Origin: Arabidopsis thaliana
Lineage: Eukaryota > Streptophyta > Magnoliopsida > Brassicales > Brassicaceae
Direction of reading: 5' to 3'
DNA length: 64,000 nucleotides
NCBI RefSeq assembly: GCF_000001735.4
Contig: NC_003076.8
Span: 13,519,835 to 13,583,834, forward strand
The notes below the pieces were generated by a model, which was given only the letters and a program-made list of their open reading frames with translations, had not been told where the DNA came from and did not search any database. This document shows positions 1 through 11,848 of this stretch, in pieces; position 1 is the first letter of the stretch; the number at the start of each line of letters is the position of its first letter. A program made the position numbers and the translations under genes.

Positions 1-1039
1 TTGTTGTGTTGTATCTTCAATATATCCTTAGTTTAACTTTCTTTTGGTCTTCTTTTAAGTATTTACTAGATGAACATCCATGCTACGCATGAGTTTTTGT
101 TTTTAAAATTGTCGAAAAAATATGATTATATTTTTTTGTTGATTTTAATGTTCATTTTGATAAATTCATCTATTTAATATAATAATTATTTTTTATGATT
201 AAATTCATCTATAACTCGAACTATCAATTCTAGTACAATATTAATATTTATATATTTATTATTCTAATATTTCACTATCATGATCACATACAACAACAAT
301 ATATGATATATTGATACGATATATGTAGTTATATTACTTATGTGTTTTGAAATTTGTCTAACTTATTGTAACAAACAATTATTTATTCCATATATTCTCT
401 CGTCATCTAGTACACAATCACATCATGATATGCTAGTAATTTAAGTCAACATTTTAATTCTCATCCCTACTATATAGTCATATAGAGTCTCGTTTTTTTT
501 TTTGTATGTCTAATGTTTTGGATAACTATTACGTGAAAAAATTGTATATCAATGTTACAAAGTTATCAGAACTCACAAAAATGTACAGAAAGAAGGTCAT
601 ATGATAAATCAAATTTACAAAACGTAATAATAAAAAAAATATCTAACTAAAATTACTAAATTAATATGAGGTTAGGTAGCAAACATGTAAAATACAATAC
701 AAGTAAATTTTTAGTCTTTATGGATTAATGACTATTGATAAAAAATTTTAATAAAATAAGTAGAATAGAATGAAAGTAGTACTTGATACATTAGTATGAT
801 TTTTTATTTATTAATGTTTTTAGAAAATTCATTCAAGGATGAGATTAATGGAGAATTTAACACAACAAAAGACTTTTGATTTTTTCTCAATTAGTTTTAC
901 TAGTTTTTTAATTAATTAATGTAGAATGATACATGTCATTTTCTTGTGTGATGATGTGTCATTTATATGAAGAGAGTTGACCAACTTTCACATATATGAT
1001 TGCTTTGTTATCTTGTATTTTCTTTCCTCCTCTTATATA
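1..1039. other. AT-rich intergenic DNA, no gene
   Basis: No open frame with recognisable protein features on either strand. The only structure I see is a Helitron-like 3' end near position 66 (listed separately). The rest is low-complexity A/T sequence. Confidence 0.6.
66..95 (-). mobile_element. Helitron-like 3' terminus (minus strand)
   Basis: Read on the minus strand, an imperfect hairpin CATGCGTAGCATG is followed about 10 bases later by CTAG and then T. That is the arrangement of a Helitron 3' end: short stem-loop, CTRR, insertion before T. No matching 5' end was found, so this is a terminus or fragment only. Confidence 0.35.
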
Positions 1040-1083
1040 TGAAGAGTTATTGAATTGATTCTTGTATATTTCACTGAATGATA
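1040..1083 (-). repeat. 44-bp 3' LTR remnant of the copia element
   Basis: Identical to 1585-1628. It is fused at 1084 to the protease-coding region, marking the deletion junction that removed pol and most of the 3' LTR. Confidence 0.8.
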
Positions 1084-1493
1084 CAAAGAACTTGTCTTAG
1101 AAGAAGAGGTTTGTCAGATGATGGCAGCGTCGTAGAGCCTGTGTGAGTTATTGATAATCTTGAACCATCAGCAATGGTAACTGCGTCATGACCATTGTAG
1201 GGTTGATGTTGAAAGAGATGTTGGAAATTAGATGTGATGTGGTGCGTCGCTCCACTATCGAGTAGCCATGGTGAGGCAGCGTGTGCTTGTGGCACAGAAT
1301 GGAGTTGAGGTAACTGGTTTAAAGCGTGTAATTGGGTGCATCGTTTTGCACCATGCCCATAGACACCACAAATTTGACACCTAGTTGGAAATTGTCGTAG
1401 TGGTGAAAAGCCAGGAGGAATGAGTGGCGCCTCCGTATGAAGAGTTTGCCTGTTGCGTGAAAATGCATGATTGGCAGTGACTGAGAATTCCAT
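1071..1493 (-). pseudogene. Copia gag zinc knuckle plus protease fragment
   Basis: A 140-aa open frame. It contains a CCHC knuckle CQICGVYGHGAKRC (spacing C-2-C-4-H-4-C, near residues 39-52) and a retroviral-type aspartic protease active site DSGATHHIT (near residues 79-87), with the usual copia spacing. In a normal copia polyprotein the frame would continue past the VLC motif into integrase. Here it ends a few codons later where it enters the LTR remnant. It is therefore a truncated polyprotein and not a host gene. The first methionine lies upstream of the knuckle, but most of gag is absent. Confidence 0.85.
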
Positions 1494-1570
1494 TGAATGA
1501 TAGATGAAACAAGAGAAGAAGAATAGATGGTGACTCGGGGAAAAAAAAAGTTAGGTTTTTAGAGATCTTT

Positions 1571-1582
1571 GCTCTGATACCA
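1571..1582 (-). other. Primer-binding site, initiator-Met tRNA type
   Basis: The reverse complement reads TGGTATCAGAGC, the standard plant copia primer-binding site, next to the LTR end. Confidence 0.85.
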
Positions 1583-1584
1583 TA

Positions 1585-1766
1585 TGAAGAGTTATTGAAT
1601 TGATTCTTGTATATTTCACTGAATGATATTCTTACAACTTATATACACAGCCCAAGGCTTAGCTAGAGTAATTACAGAGAATATTGAGACATTAATGAAG
1701 AACTCAATTACAGGAATTTGACGTGTGAAGGAGAATCAGATTATGCACTTTCCTTAACACTCTACA
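1585..1766 (-). repeat. Copia 5' LTR (about 182 bp)
   Basis: On the plus strand it starts TGAAGAG and ends CTCTACA, i.e. TG...CA. It abuts the primer-binding site with a 2-base gap. Its first 44 bases are repeated exactly at 1040-1083. Confidence 0.75.
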
Positions 1767-2058
1767 TTATATAGAGTTTTGAGGCTTAATTTTAATGAAA
1801 GTATTAAATTTGTCCAAAAAAAAAAGAAAAACAAATATGGAAATGTTGGGTTGGTATAAGCCAAACCGGAAATCTCTATACCAAAAACAAAACCGAAAAA
1901 TTCATGAAAGAGAGTTTTATTCTTTCAGACTTCTGGATTCCTCTAGAGAAGCTGAGAAATACCAATTTTTCTTCTATACATGTCGCTTCTCCTAACTTCT
2001 CCAGAATTTTATTATTGTCTCTGCTCAAAGCTTTCACTTGCCGTTGAACAAACGAAGA

Positions 2059-3310
2059 ATGGAGGAGAACGAGCGCTTGTCGATGAAGAGGAAAGATATT
2101 GACAGAGTAAACGATGACTTCTCTGATTTTTCCCTCTCTTCTCCCGCCAGGAAGATTCGTCGTCTGGTAAATTCTCTTTCTGAGTTGCTGAAAACCCTAG
2201 AATTCGTCTTCATGATGATGATGATGATGAATTGGTGTTATATTATGTTGATTCAGGATGTGGATTTGCCACCGATTATGGAGGAAGAAGAGATTGATTT
2301 ACCGATGCAAGATACGGTCGCGGAAGAAATCGAGCTTGAGCCGGTTAACGATGAGAGAGCAATTGTTCTATTTAAGCCTCTTCATTATCATCAGCCTTCT
2401 TCTGGAAACGTATTTGTTGATCGACACTTGATTTCTGGGTTTAAGAGTAAGTTTCTTTCAACTTTCATCAATTTGTTCATGTTGTGATTGAAGCAATGGT
2501 TCATGATTAGGTATAACGTTGTTGTTGAAGTGTATTAGTGATGATTCTTTTGAACTTTCTTTAGTAATGAGATAAGTTTCAGTCTATGATTGTTAAAGGG
2601 CTTGTAAGTTAACTTTAGAAACTACTATGTCACAACAATGTCTTAGCTCAATAAGTTAAGAGTATCTTCTTTATTTTGAGATATCTCCATAAGTTTCAGT
2701 AAACAGTGCAGATAATCTAGTTTATATGGTATGAGCTCATATAGTTTTATATGTTGAACAGATTGTCATGTTAACTGGGAAATTATCATAGATATTATGA
2801 GGATTTTGCTGTGTCTTAGTGTCAGATTTTGTTCTGGTTCGTTTTGTTTGTTTGCCTTTAACTTGTGATCCAGAATGTTGACTAAATACAGACGGTTGTG
2901 TCTAAATTCTGAATGTTAACACTTGTGCAGATAGATTTCTTCGCGATGTATCGATAGCTGATGATAATCAGTATGAAGATGAGAGATTAAACAAGTGTCA
3001 AGCTGTTGTTTGCTGGAATCCGTCTCAGTCTACTTACTCACAGTCCATAGGAACCTTCCAACAACCGCGGACACTAGAGATTACTGAGTTGGATGAGACA
3101 GGTGAGGATGTGGTAATGGATGATGCATCCAATGAGATAGAAGAGGATACTGGAAGCACCAGTCTATCTTTCCCTCAGCAAGGACAGCAGCAAGAGCAAG
3201 AGCACACCTATGGTTTTGGCTTGCATCCGTGGCAGCAAGCGCAAAACTGTATGATTCCGCAGCTTCCTCAAGTCAGTACTACTCCCACTCCCATCACTTG
3301 GTTCCGATGA
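2059..3310 (+). CDS. Unknown acidic plant protein, 225 aa, three exons
   Basis: The coding exons I infer are 2059-2166, 2257-2446 and 2931-3310, with GT/AG junctions at both introns. They total 678 nt, 225 codons plus stop, and the reading frame is preserved across both splices. The N-terminus is basic (MKRKDIDR, RKIRRL), which could act as a nuclear signal. The middle is very acidic (a run of EEEE, then DVVMDD and EEDT), and there is a glutamine-rich stretch QQGQQQEQEH before the C-terminus. I see no enzyme motif, signal peptide or membrane helix. A small ATG triplet repeat lies inside intron 1 (about 2211-2229). The gene converges on MBD2 with about 580 bp between stop codons. If the window is the A. 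thaliana MBD2 region, this is the upstream neighbour in the AT5G353xx series. The gene structure is well supported; the function is unknown. Confidence 0.8.
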
Positions 3311-3890
3311 TACGGCTTAACCACGGGAAAACTGAATAGGGAATGCACGAAGCAGGATAGTAGAAGGCAGATTTGTTGTTAGTTTTTGTTTCTGCCTTTT
3401 GCGCAGATTAGAGATATGGCATAGTTTTGTTGTTGTATGTTTACCAAACTAATAGCTTCAGCCATATCTCCCCTAGGATGGTTTTGACTTTCGAATGTTA
3501 TCTTTTGGATGTCGTTAAAATATCCTTTGAGATAAACTACGTTCCAACTTAACATGCACATCTACAGTTAAACAGACTCTGATCTATTCTTATCTGCTTT
3601 CTTGTGTCAGTCCTCTAGTGGATTTGTGAGATAATGGAATTTGGTAATAATCAAACTTTAGGTTTAAAAACTTTCAGCATGAAAATCCAGTTATTTGGAA
3701 GCAAAAACCAAAAGGACCCATCTTCTTCATAGAAAGTATGTTACACTGCAAAACAAAATAGATGGTATACACAAAAAACAAGCTAACCACATGCTTTCAG
3801 TTTCTTCGATAAGACAAACCCAAAAAACGAAGAAAGAAGACGGGTTATATACCAGAGAAGACGAGATAAGTTCACTCTCGTCTAGCTAGA
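3311..3890. other. 3' UTRs between two convergent genes
   Basis: The interval between the stop codons of the 225-aa gene (+) and MBD2 (-). It contains T-rich and A-rich stretches suitable for 3' ends and no further gene. Confidence 0.6.
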
Positions 3891-5436
3891 TTATCTATCA
3901 GCAAGTTCGTCGTTGGAGCCAAAGATTGATAGCGTCGATGTTTTTTTCTTTTTCGATGGTTGGTAATGTGAATTGTTAAGTCCAGACTCGGTTGGCGTAC
4001 CTAGCTGCAACGATATATGATCATCTGGAGATATCCATGCCAGTGGATTAGCTGAAAAATAACAAGACAAGCGAAATGTTAGAAACTTGTAAAAGCATAG
4101 ACGTTTTCATGTTAATAAAGTTCCCTAAAGACACCAATGTTCGGTTCGAGTATACGTCAAATACACTCTTGACTGAAAAAATGACATCAATAATCTAAAG
4201 CCTTGATACAAAAGATAACCACAATTATATTTATGTGCCTTGATAAGCAACACACCTTCTTTAGCTACAGGGGTGTTTGTATTATCGATGGAATCCAGTA
4301 GTCGAGCTGGGCGCTTCCTCACGTAGTCATCCTGCAGCGGTTTCGGGATTTGAAACGAGAACTGTGAAAGTTTCACCCCTTCTCCAATGTATTCGGAGTT
4401 GTCATTCAAGTACCTGCAAACCAGTAATAGTGGTTATAAGGGTGTAAAGAAGCTAGCTATACGTCACTGAAAACAATTTGGTAATCACTAAACGAATTGG
4501 TAAGTCACTAAGCTTTTTTCTCCTACCATTGTTGTCACTCTCAAATGCTGCAGGGAAGTATCATGGAAATAAGGATGATAGTTTAACTAACTTCTTGGCA
4601 TAGTACATTTTCGTTAGTAAACAAAACACATGCAAGGATTTCTGTAATTTGCATAAGTGCCTAACTCTAGTTATGACCACAGAACAATACTTGAGGTTCC
4701 TACTGATTCAATATATTGGTTGACGAAAATGGTAAGACTGATACAGTGAGACCTCATCAAACATAAAAGTAAGGAACACTTTGTTAAATGTGAAAACGAA
4801 AATGTGGAAATGGAGTGGTAGAGAAACTAACTTTTGGACCTCCACAGTTGATCGAAGCTTCTTTCCAGACGGAGCAACATAATAACTGAAACAACCAAGA
4901 TAAAAGAATGATAAAGAAAGCCAATACAATGGTATAAAGAAGAAAGACTAATATTAACATAAATGAGAGAAGAGTTAACGAACGACATACACATCAGCAA
5001 ATCTGGTACCTCCTTCACCTCTAATCCGCAGTAAACGTTGCCAGCCAGCGGGTGGACGAGAGATATTCGGTTTATCAATAGCCCAAAGACGAGTTCCATC
5101 TTGATAGATATCAGCAGGAACATCACAAGAAATATCCGGCTTCCACTCACGCGCTGTATCGCAGAAAAACGGGTTTTCAAGAAGCTGTTCCCTAATCTCT
5201 TCATACTTCTGCATTGAAGGCATGAGTCTCCATTTGAAACAACTTGCACACTGAACCGTAAATGCCCCGATAGAGGGACACTGTGTTCTAGATGACAAAG
5301 GCTGAGATTGAACCGGTAGAACTTCTTCTTCAGTATCATCATTTCCTTTCAAGTCATAAACCACTAACTGATTCTCACCTCTATCCTCATTAGGTGAAGA
5401 CGATCTTTGGACAGCTCGAGACTGCGACATACTCAT
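3891..5436 (-). CDS. MBD2: CW zinc finger and methyl-CpG-binding-domain protein MBD2
   Basis: Coding exons on the complement are 5436-4991, 4885-4832, 4413-4256 and 4051-3891. They total 819 nt, 272 aa plus stop, with GT/AG at each junction. Domain order: acidic/Ser-rich N-terminus; CW zinc finger at about residues 60-110 with C63, C66, C92, C104 and tryptophans W69 and W98; methyl-CpG-binding domain at about 120-195 (signature GWQRLLRIRG, then FADVYYVAPSG and FSFQIPKPL); a C-terminal tail with the basic run KKKK near 253-256. CW domains in general bind methylated histone H3K4 and MBDs bind DNA, so a nuclear chromatin-reader role is expected. Plant MBDs differ in whether they really bind methyl-CpG, and that cannot be judged here. 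The match to Arabidopsis MBD2 is from memory of its length and sequence. A second, shorter paralogue lies at 29.5-30.3 kb. Confidence 0.93.
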
Positions 5437-5445
5437 AGAAACTAC

Positions 5446-5786
5446 CTATAATAAATGGTTAGAGAAATGAATGTCAAGTGAAAACAAAAATGACAAATTT
5501 AGTTAACAAGAATCATTCATCACAATAACACTAGTCTCTCTATTAACATCATAAGAGAACATGATCAAGAAAACATTGATACGTGTAAAGAACAGTGAAC
5601 AGTAGAAACCCTCGAACATTTCAATCTCAAAAATCAACAATAATCATAAAACAGAGCAAAGGAAACAACAATTATCATATAATCAAAGAAGAACATGAGC
5701 TGATAGAGACGAGATCCAAAAAAAAAACAATTTCATCGAAAAGCCGAAACAAAGATTAAAAATTTATCAAGAAGAAGAATCGTTAC
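5446..5786 (-). other. Probable intron in the MBD2 5' UTR
   Basis: On the minus strand a donor TCGT|GTAACG (5786) and an acceptor TATAG|GTAGT (5446) lie just upstream of the ATG. Similar sequence is kept upstream of MBD12 (about 30480-30670), so this leader intron appears to predate the gene duplication. It is inferred, with no transcript evidence. Confidence 0.5.
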
Positions 5787-5960
5787 ACGAAGAGGACGAG
5801 AGCAAACCAGGGTTTCAGAGATCGGTGAGCGAAGAAGGCTCTAAAGATCGTTGTGGTTAATTTGAGAATTTCATTTTTTGAGACAGAGCCAATTCAGACA
5901 ACACTCTTTGTCTAGATAGAAAATGGGGAAACCGAGAAAGAGAAGAGAGAAAGAAACTGA
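5787..5960 (-). promoter_or_regulatory. MBD2 transcription start region and leader
   Basis: A purine-rich leader-like stretch (GAGAAAGAGAAG type) upstream of the inferred leader intron. No clear TATA box was identified. Part of this region (from 5877) is copied at 14812 onward. Confidence 0.4.
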
Positions 5961-6332
5961 ATTTAATTTATTTTGTATAAATATAAAATTTGTTGTTACG
6001 AAAATAATTCTTAATTTACATTCACTTCAAAATATATCATGCTATAAGTAGGAGAATATTTGTGCTTTTGGGCTTATAAACAAATCTTACCATTAATCAA
6101 AATTTCCTTCAGAAAAAAAGAATCAAAGGATAATTCTTTCTAATATTAGATATGGATTCGTGTTGTGCATGCTAAATAGATGAAATATGTCTAACAAATA
6201 TTTGCCATTGTTTAACAAATATTTTGAGACTTCCATAATATGTAAATTAAACTTTAATAAAAACAAATATATGTCAATTGTTGATTTTTTTTTTTTGGGT
6301 CAAAATATATGTCAATTGTTGATATAAAATAT
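5877..6332. repeat. Segmental duplication unit 1 (MBD2 upstream DNA)
   Basis: Clearly related to 14812-15286 over its whole length, apart from small indels. Both copies are followed by the same LINE relic. In this copy a TIR-bounded element (6333-12871) separates the duplicated DNA from the LINE. Confidence 0.85.
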
Positions 6333-6493
6333 TAGGCCTGCGACTTCGGGTAAACCGAACCGAACCGAGTCGGTTATTTCGGGTTTCGGTTATTTTGGAT
6401 TTTTGAAAATTCTTCCGAAACTAACCGAAATTTATTACGGTTCGGTTCGATTCGGATATTGGTTTCTTTGGTTTTTAAGTTTAAAACCCGAAA

Positions 6494-6506
6494 ATAACCG
6501 ATTCTT
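6494..6506. repeat. Candidate LINE target-site duplication, left copy
   Basis: ATAACCGATTCTT, repeated exactly at 12745-12757. It lies directly against the LINE poly(A) end. Confidence 0.5.
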
Positions 6507-6523
6507 TTTTTTTTATTTTTTTT

Positions 6524-9500
6524 TAACATTAACAGATATACTTTATTAGAGGGATGATGTGTAATCCTATGGAGGATTTGTACAAGAAACAGAGGTACAT
6601 AAGAATGAGAGACAAAAGTAACAATGTTTTCTAACTCCACTTTAGCTAATCGATCAGCTGCTTTGTTAGTTGACCGGAAAGACCATTTGATAATGGCAGT
6701 AGAAAACTTCTTCCGCCAATGTTGTATCTCCATGACGAGGTTATGAAGTTCAAAATTCCTTGTGTTCCCATTGAGTAAGCTTTCCACAGTCCTATTATCA
6801 CCTTCAAATATAATCTTTCGATATCCTCTACTCCATGTATGTTGCATTGCCATCAAGAGAGCCTGTAGTTCCGCTTCTAGCACTGAGTTGCATAGTTGTC
6901 TTGTACCTTGAGCCGCAAGTAGATAACTGCCTGTGTCAATTCGTAAAATCCAACCAGCCTTTGGTGCTAGATCATTCCTTGAGAAACTGCAGTCATAATT
7001 GCATTTGATAAAGCCGTGAATAGGTTTTTGCTACCCTTGCCCGCTTCTGTCATTTAGACTTCGTCGTTGTGTGTCTCGCTGCAGAGGAATCCACTCATAT
7101 GAGTCTGTTATCGCTTTTTGTACATCATCTTGCCAATTACTCCCTTTTCGCTGGTAAACTAACAAATTCCTGCTCTTCCATATGTGCCACAACATCCATA
7201 AAGGTATTTGTCTTGTGATATGGTCTTGTCTCGTATCAGTACAGCATTGAAGGATTAATCTGAATTTATCTTCAAAAGGTAAGTGTGGATTGAAAAACGC
7301 TGTATGTGACACCGGAGAGCCCCTCCAAATAGCTTGAACATAATGGCATCCAAAGAATAGGCGTTCTAATGTTTCAGGAGCTGCACAACATCGTTTACAC
7401 TGTGAATCTGAAATGATATGTCGTCGTGTCAAGGCCTCGCCTGTCGCCAATGATTGAGTTACTATCCGCCACATGAAGTGCTTTAGTTTTGGTGTCGTGT
7501 CTAGCTTCCATACTACTCTCTTAAACTCGGGTAAACCTGGTGGGGGAACATAATCATGTTGTTGATTCGGTAGATGTGTACAGAGCCAATAACTTGATTT
7601 GAATGTGTATTCCCCATGCTTTGTGTAGTTCCAGCCTAGTACATCAGGGGACGGTTGTGATCTTAATCTTAACCTTGTATCAATCGTGCTTCATCTGCTT
7701 CAAAGAGTTCTTCTATTACTTCTTTATTCCACATGTTTCTGCCATCTTGCATTAGGTGCTTGACTTGTGTATGATTGGTGACCGTCGCATCACGTTTTTG
7801 AGGTGGTCTTGGTGGGTGTGTTGGAAGCCATGAATCAGTCCATATGTTTGTCTGTTTGCCATCTTCTATAAGGATTCGAAGTCCTTGCTGCAGGAGGTCT
7901 CGTCCTTCTAGAATGGATCTCCAAATGAAAGAGGGCTTCCTCCGGTTCTTGCATTCAGAATATTTGTTGTTTCAAAGTACCTTCCACGTAAGAGGCGAGT
8001 GAGCAGGGATGATGGTGCTTGAAGTATTCGCCACACTTGTTTTGCTAACATGGCTTTATTAAAGCATTCAATGTCCCTAAATCCTAACCCGCCTTCATTC
8101 TTTGGTATGGTCAGCCGCTTCCAAGCCATCCAGTGCATTGATCTCTTATCCGAGCTTTTACTCCACCAGTAAGACGCAAGTAATCTGTTGATATCATCAC
8201 ATATCCCCTTTGGAAGTTTGAAACAGTTCATTGTGTAAACTGGTAATGACAAAGCCACTGTCTTTATTAAGATTTCTTTTCCGGCTTCTGATAGAAATCG
8301 AGTTGACCACCCTTTTGTTTTTTGTTGTACCCGATCAACAATATAGGTAAAGATCTCCTTTTTTCCTCCAATCTGTTCTGGTAAACCCAAATATTTACCC
8401 CCACCACCGTCATTATGGATGTTTAGGATTCGTCGAAGTTGAGTTTTCACTTGTTGCTTCACTTTTGAACCAAACGTAATGGCTGCTTTGTGTAGATTCA
8501 CTGCTTGACTAGAGACAGTTTCATACATCCCTAAGATCTCCATGATTGTGGCGCATGATTTGGGATGTGCATGACAGAAGAATAAAGAATCACCAGCAAA
8601 AAGAAGATGGTTAATAGCTGGACCCGTATTACTTATCTTCATTCCTCTAAGCTTGTTGACTAACGTTGCATTGGTGAAAAGATGAGATAAAACTTCAGAG
8701 CACAAAATGAAGAGGTATGGAGAGAGTGGATCACCCTGTCTTATTCCCCTGCTTGGCTTAATAAATCCATGCGGTGAACCATTCACAAGAACTGAAAAAG
8801 TAACGGAGCTTACACACTGCATGATCTAGTTAATCCATTTGATGTCAAATCCCATATGGATCATTGTGTCTTGTAGAAAGCTCCACTCTAGACGAGCATA
8901 AGCTTTCGAAATGTCTATTTTCACAGCCATGTAAGATTTAGCCCATCTCTTCCTGGATTTCAAAGAATGCAACATCTCATGGGCCATAATCACGTTATCC
9001 ATAATATTCCGTCCCGGAATAAACGCCGCTTGGTTCTCAGTGATAATTCCTGAAAGATGATTCTTCAATCTTCCAACCAGGTTCTTTGATATGATCTTAT
9101 AGCTAACATTACATAGTGCAATGGGCCTAAAACCACTCATTGTTCGAGGTGTCTCCGGTTTTGGTATTAAGCAAATATTGGTGTGATTTGTCTCAGCCCC
9201 CAACACTCCTGAGTTGAAAAAATCTCAAACTTCCTTTATTACAACTTCTTTGATATCAGGCCAGAACTGTTGATAAAAAGCTCCAGTCAATCCGTCGGGA
9301 CCCGGTGCTTTATCCTCTCCAATCCCAAAGACTCGATTCTGTATCTCGTCCTCTGAAACTTCTCGAACCAAATCATTATTGATCTCATTGGAAACTCGTT
9401 TCTGAAAGCCATCAAACACCGCTTGATAGTTTATATGAGGCGATCTTGTTGTAGAAAATAGCTCCTTGAAATACCCTTCTGCTATGTTGCCAATGTCTGA

Positions 9501-10639
9501 ATCACCATGATGGAAATTGCCTGAATTATCTTCTAAGGATAGTATTCTGTTTCTCGCCAATCTCGTCTTTGCTCAGGCATAAAAATATTTGGTGTTTCTG
9601 TCACCATAATTCTTCAAGTTGTTCCTACTCTTCAACCTCCAATATGTGTCTTCATCATGATAAGCTTGACTTAAATCTTGTCGAATGTGATGGATATCCT
9701 GAGTTGTGAAGTCGTCATTCGAAAGAGCAAAATCTAATCGTCGTTTCAAGACTTCAACTTGTTCTGCTAAATTTGTACGATGTCTTCTTTTCCATAAAGC
9801 CATGGATATGCGGCACTGTTTAATCCTCCTCTCTAGAGGCGTGATCTCTGTTGCAGCATTCCAACTTTCAAGGACCTTCTCTTTGAACCCTTGTCGGTGA
9901 AATAATCTCTTATCATATGTAAAGGTACCATAGCGACTTCCTAAAGTATCGGTGATGCTTGTAATCAAAGGGCGATGGTCTGAGCCTTCAAAGGGGAGGA
10001 ACTCAGTTTGAGCAGAGGGATAACAAGCAAGCCATTGTGAGTTGCCATTGAACGGTCAAGGCAGCACCATATATCATGTGTATATATCTTTCCCTTCCAT
10101 GAGAATCGATCACCAAAGGATTTAAGATCATGAAAATCACATGTTAAAATCATTCTTCTGAAATCCAAAAACCTGCTCTCTGGTCTTGGAGGACCGCATC
10201 TTTTTTCATCATTGGATTTGATTTCGTTAAAGTCTCCCATAATTAACTAGGCTTCTCTTCTTGTAGTTGAAATCCGTTCTAATCGTTCCCATAATAAGTG
10301 TTTGTTACTTGGTTCTGGGAAACCATATACAAAGGACAAGTAGAAACAGATTCCATTACTTTCAACATAGCAATCTACAAGATTAGAAGACTAGGAAACT
10401 ACAGAAAGGGAAACATTAGAATTCCAGAAAACAGCAACACCACCACTCAATCCAACAGGAGGAACTGAACTACTCCTGTCATAACCTAAGTCAACACATA
10501 CATCTCTGACTTTGTCATCTCCTTGCTTTGTCTCCAATAGGCATAAGATTTCCGGGAGATACTTCCGACGTATCTCCTTAAGGTGTCGAACTGTAAGGTC
10601 TATGCCTAAACCTTGACAGTTCCAGCAGGGTGTATTCAT
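6524..10639 (-). pseudogene. LINE ORF2: endonuclease, reverse transcriptase, RNase H (broken)
   Basis: Order from the ATG at 10639. (1) AP-endonuclease domain (WNCQGLG and LLETK near the start, then GDFNEI and LDRS at 10240-10000). (2) Reverse transcriptase (KAPGPDG, IPKP, KIDISKAY, RQGDPLSPYLF) from about 9560 to 8500. (3) A thumb region and a zf-RVT Cys/His knuckle at about 7400-7330. (4) An RNase H domain at about 7010-6590 that keeps the acidic set D (KCNYDCSF), E (LEAELQAL), D (FEGDN) and D (AADRLAK). The reverse transcriptase active site is changed from the usual FADD to FAGD (near 8620). The frame is also interrupted by several stops and frameshifts (for example 9225, 8826 and 7031). 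ORF2 starts inside the ORF1 stop codon. Confidence 0.88.
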
Positions 10640-11848
10640 GGCGGTTGTGGTGGTTTGGGGCCCACTGCGCCTCTACACTGGGTGATCATGCTAGAAGAGC
10701 CACTTCCTTCTCCCGCTTCGCGTATCACCATCTTCAAGTTGTCATTGCCTTCAGTCTGGTCCAGAGAGTCCTCTCGCTTCCTCTTTCCCCTTTCTGCAGC
10801 CATGGTCTCATGATCATTCTTTGGTTGCGCCATGTCTTCAGGTTGAGAATGAATGTTGGCAGAATAGCGACTGTAACTTTCATCACCTGGAATATCTCTT
10901 GTTGCATTCTCAAAGATTGGAATTGGGTTAAACAACTCATTAGTATCATATTCACCACTTTACATGCTGTAGCGTTGATAATCACGGAGATCATCATCCT
11001 CAACCGGTGAGTTAGGCATCAGGTCAATATCTTCAACATGACGAGGTTCTTCCCCTGGATCAGCAATCACAGAGAGGATTTCAAGGCCTCCATTCTCCTC
11101 TCCTTCTTCTATCTCACGGATGACCACTCCCTGATTTTATGGCTCAGCATTTGGCATATCATCATCTTCATCACCATCAGAATTTGAATCAGCATCACCA
11201 TTACAAAGAATACACGCTCCTGAATCATGCGTAAGCATTCGATAGACCTCACAAAAACCTCTCAGACATTCAAATCGGAACCTCAACAACGTGTTGACAA
11301 TTGCGTTGAAAACGGAGTGGATTCACACTGTTCCAACTAATCTGCACACGCACAAATTCAATTCTTGCCGCTGCCTCTGCATCGAAGTCAATGTCCACAA
11401 CATTTCCAATTGCTCGCCCAATCTCGCCAATGACATCACGGCTGAGGAAATGGAATGGAATTCCACGGATTTGAATCCAAAACGGTATGAAGTTGAGGAG
11501 TGGAGGATTACCCAGCGGTGACCACCTTTGAAGTATCAGCATTCTATCATTGAAAGCCCATGGACCTCTCCTGATAACCGTCTCCATCGACTCCTCAGAA
11601 GGAAAGATGAATTGAAATTGATTCCCTGGGATAATTCTCCCATGAACCAGGCCCGATTGACCCTAGATCCGGGGCATGGAAGCCACAATTGATCGGAGAT
11701 TCTGACGACGAGGCATCACCGGTCGGCCCATGAGGATGAACCGATTCTCCGCCGCTGCCTGAGCCACCACTGCTGCCGAAAGCGCCACTGGTTCGTCATC
11801 CACACCCAAGTTAATGTCTTGTACTGCCCGTCGTAGATTATCAGCCAT
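10636..11848 (-). pseudogene. LINE ORF1: DUF4283-type RNA-binding protein (broken)
   Basis: Starts MADNLRRAVQ at 11848. The DUF4283-like region (RRGPWAFNDRMLILQRW, then PFWIQIRGIP) lies at 11587-11300. A degraded zinc knuckle follows (CEVYRMLTHDSGAC near 11245-11200, with the second cysteine replaced). The C-terminus is acidic then proline-rich (GPKPPQPP). An in-frame TAG at 11663-11665, a frameshift near 11285 and later stops break it. The final stop TGA (10638-10636) overlaps the ORF2 ATG in the tetranucleotide ATGA. In L1-like elements this protein packages the RNA. Confidence 0.8.

Larger units (their letters stand above)
1040..1766 (-). mobile_element. Internally deleted Ty1/copia element
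   Basis: Minus-strand copia relic. The right-hand LTR (1585-1766) is followed, in element orientation, by a perfect TGGTATCAGAGC primer-binding site (complement of 1571-1582), the site for initiator-Met tRNA. Next comes a gag zinc-knuckle/protease frame, which runs directly into a 44-bp piece of the other LTR (1040-1083). All of integrase, reverse transcriptase and RNase H is missing. Both outer flanks contain TTATATA, which may be a degenerate target duplication. Confidence 0.85.

Noticed and set aside
1795..1995. 66-aa frame upstream of the 225-aa gene
   Set aside because: No homology, Lys/Asn-rich, ends before the gene; probably leader or intergenic DNA.
4708..5342. Two long minus-strand open frames overlapping MBD2
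   Set aside because: They are other reading frames of MBD2 exons and introns; the spliced CW/MBD frame explains the region.
9706..11010. Plus-strand frames at 9.7-11.5 kb
   Set aside because: Antisense to well-supported LINE ORF1/ORF2 domains.
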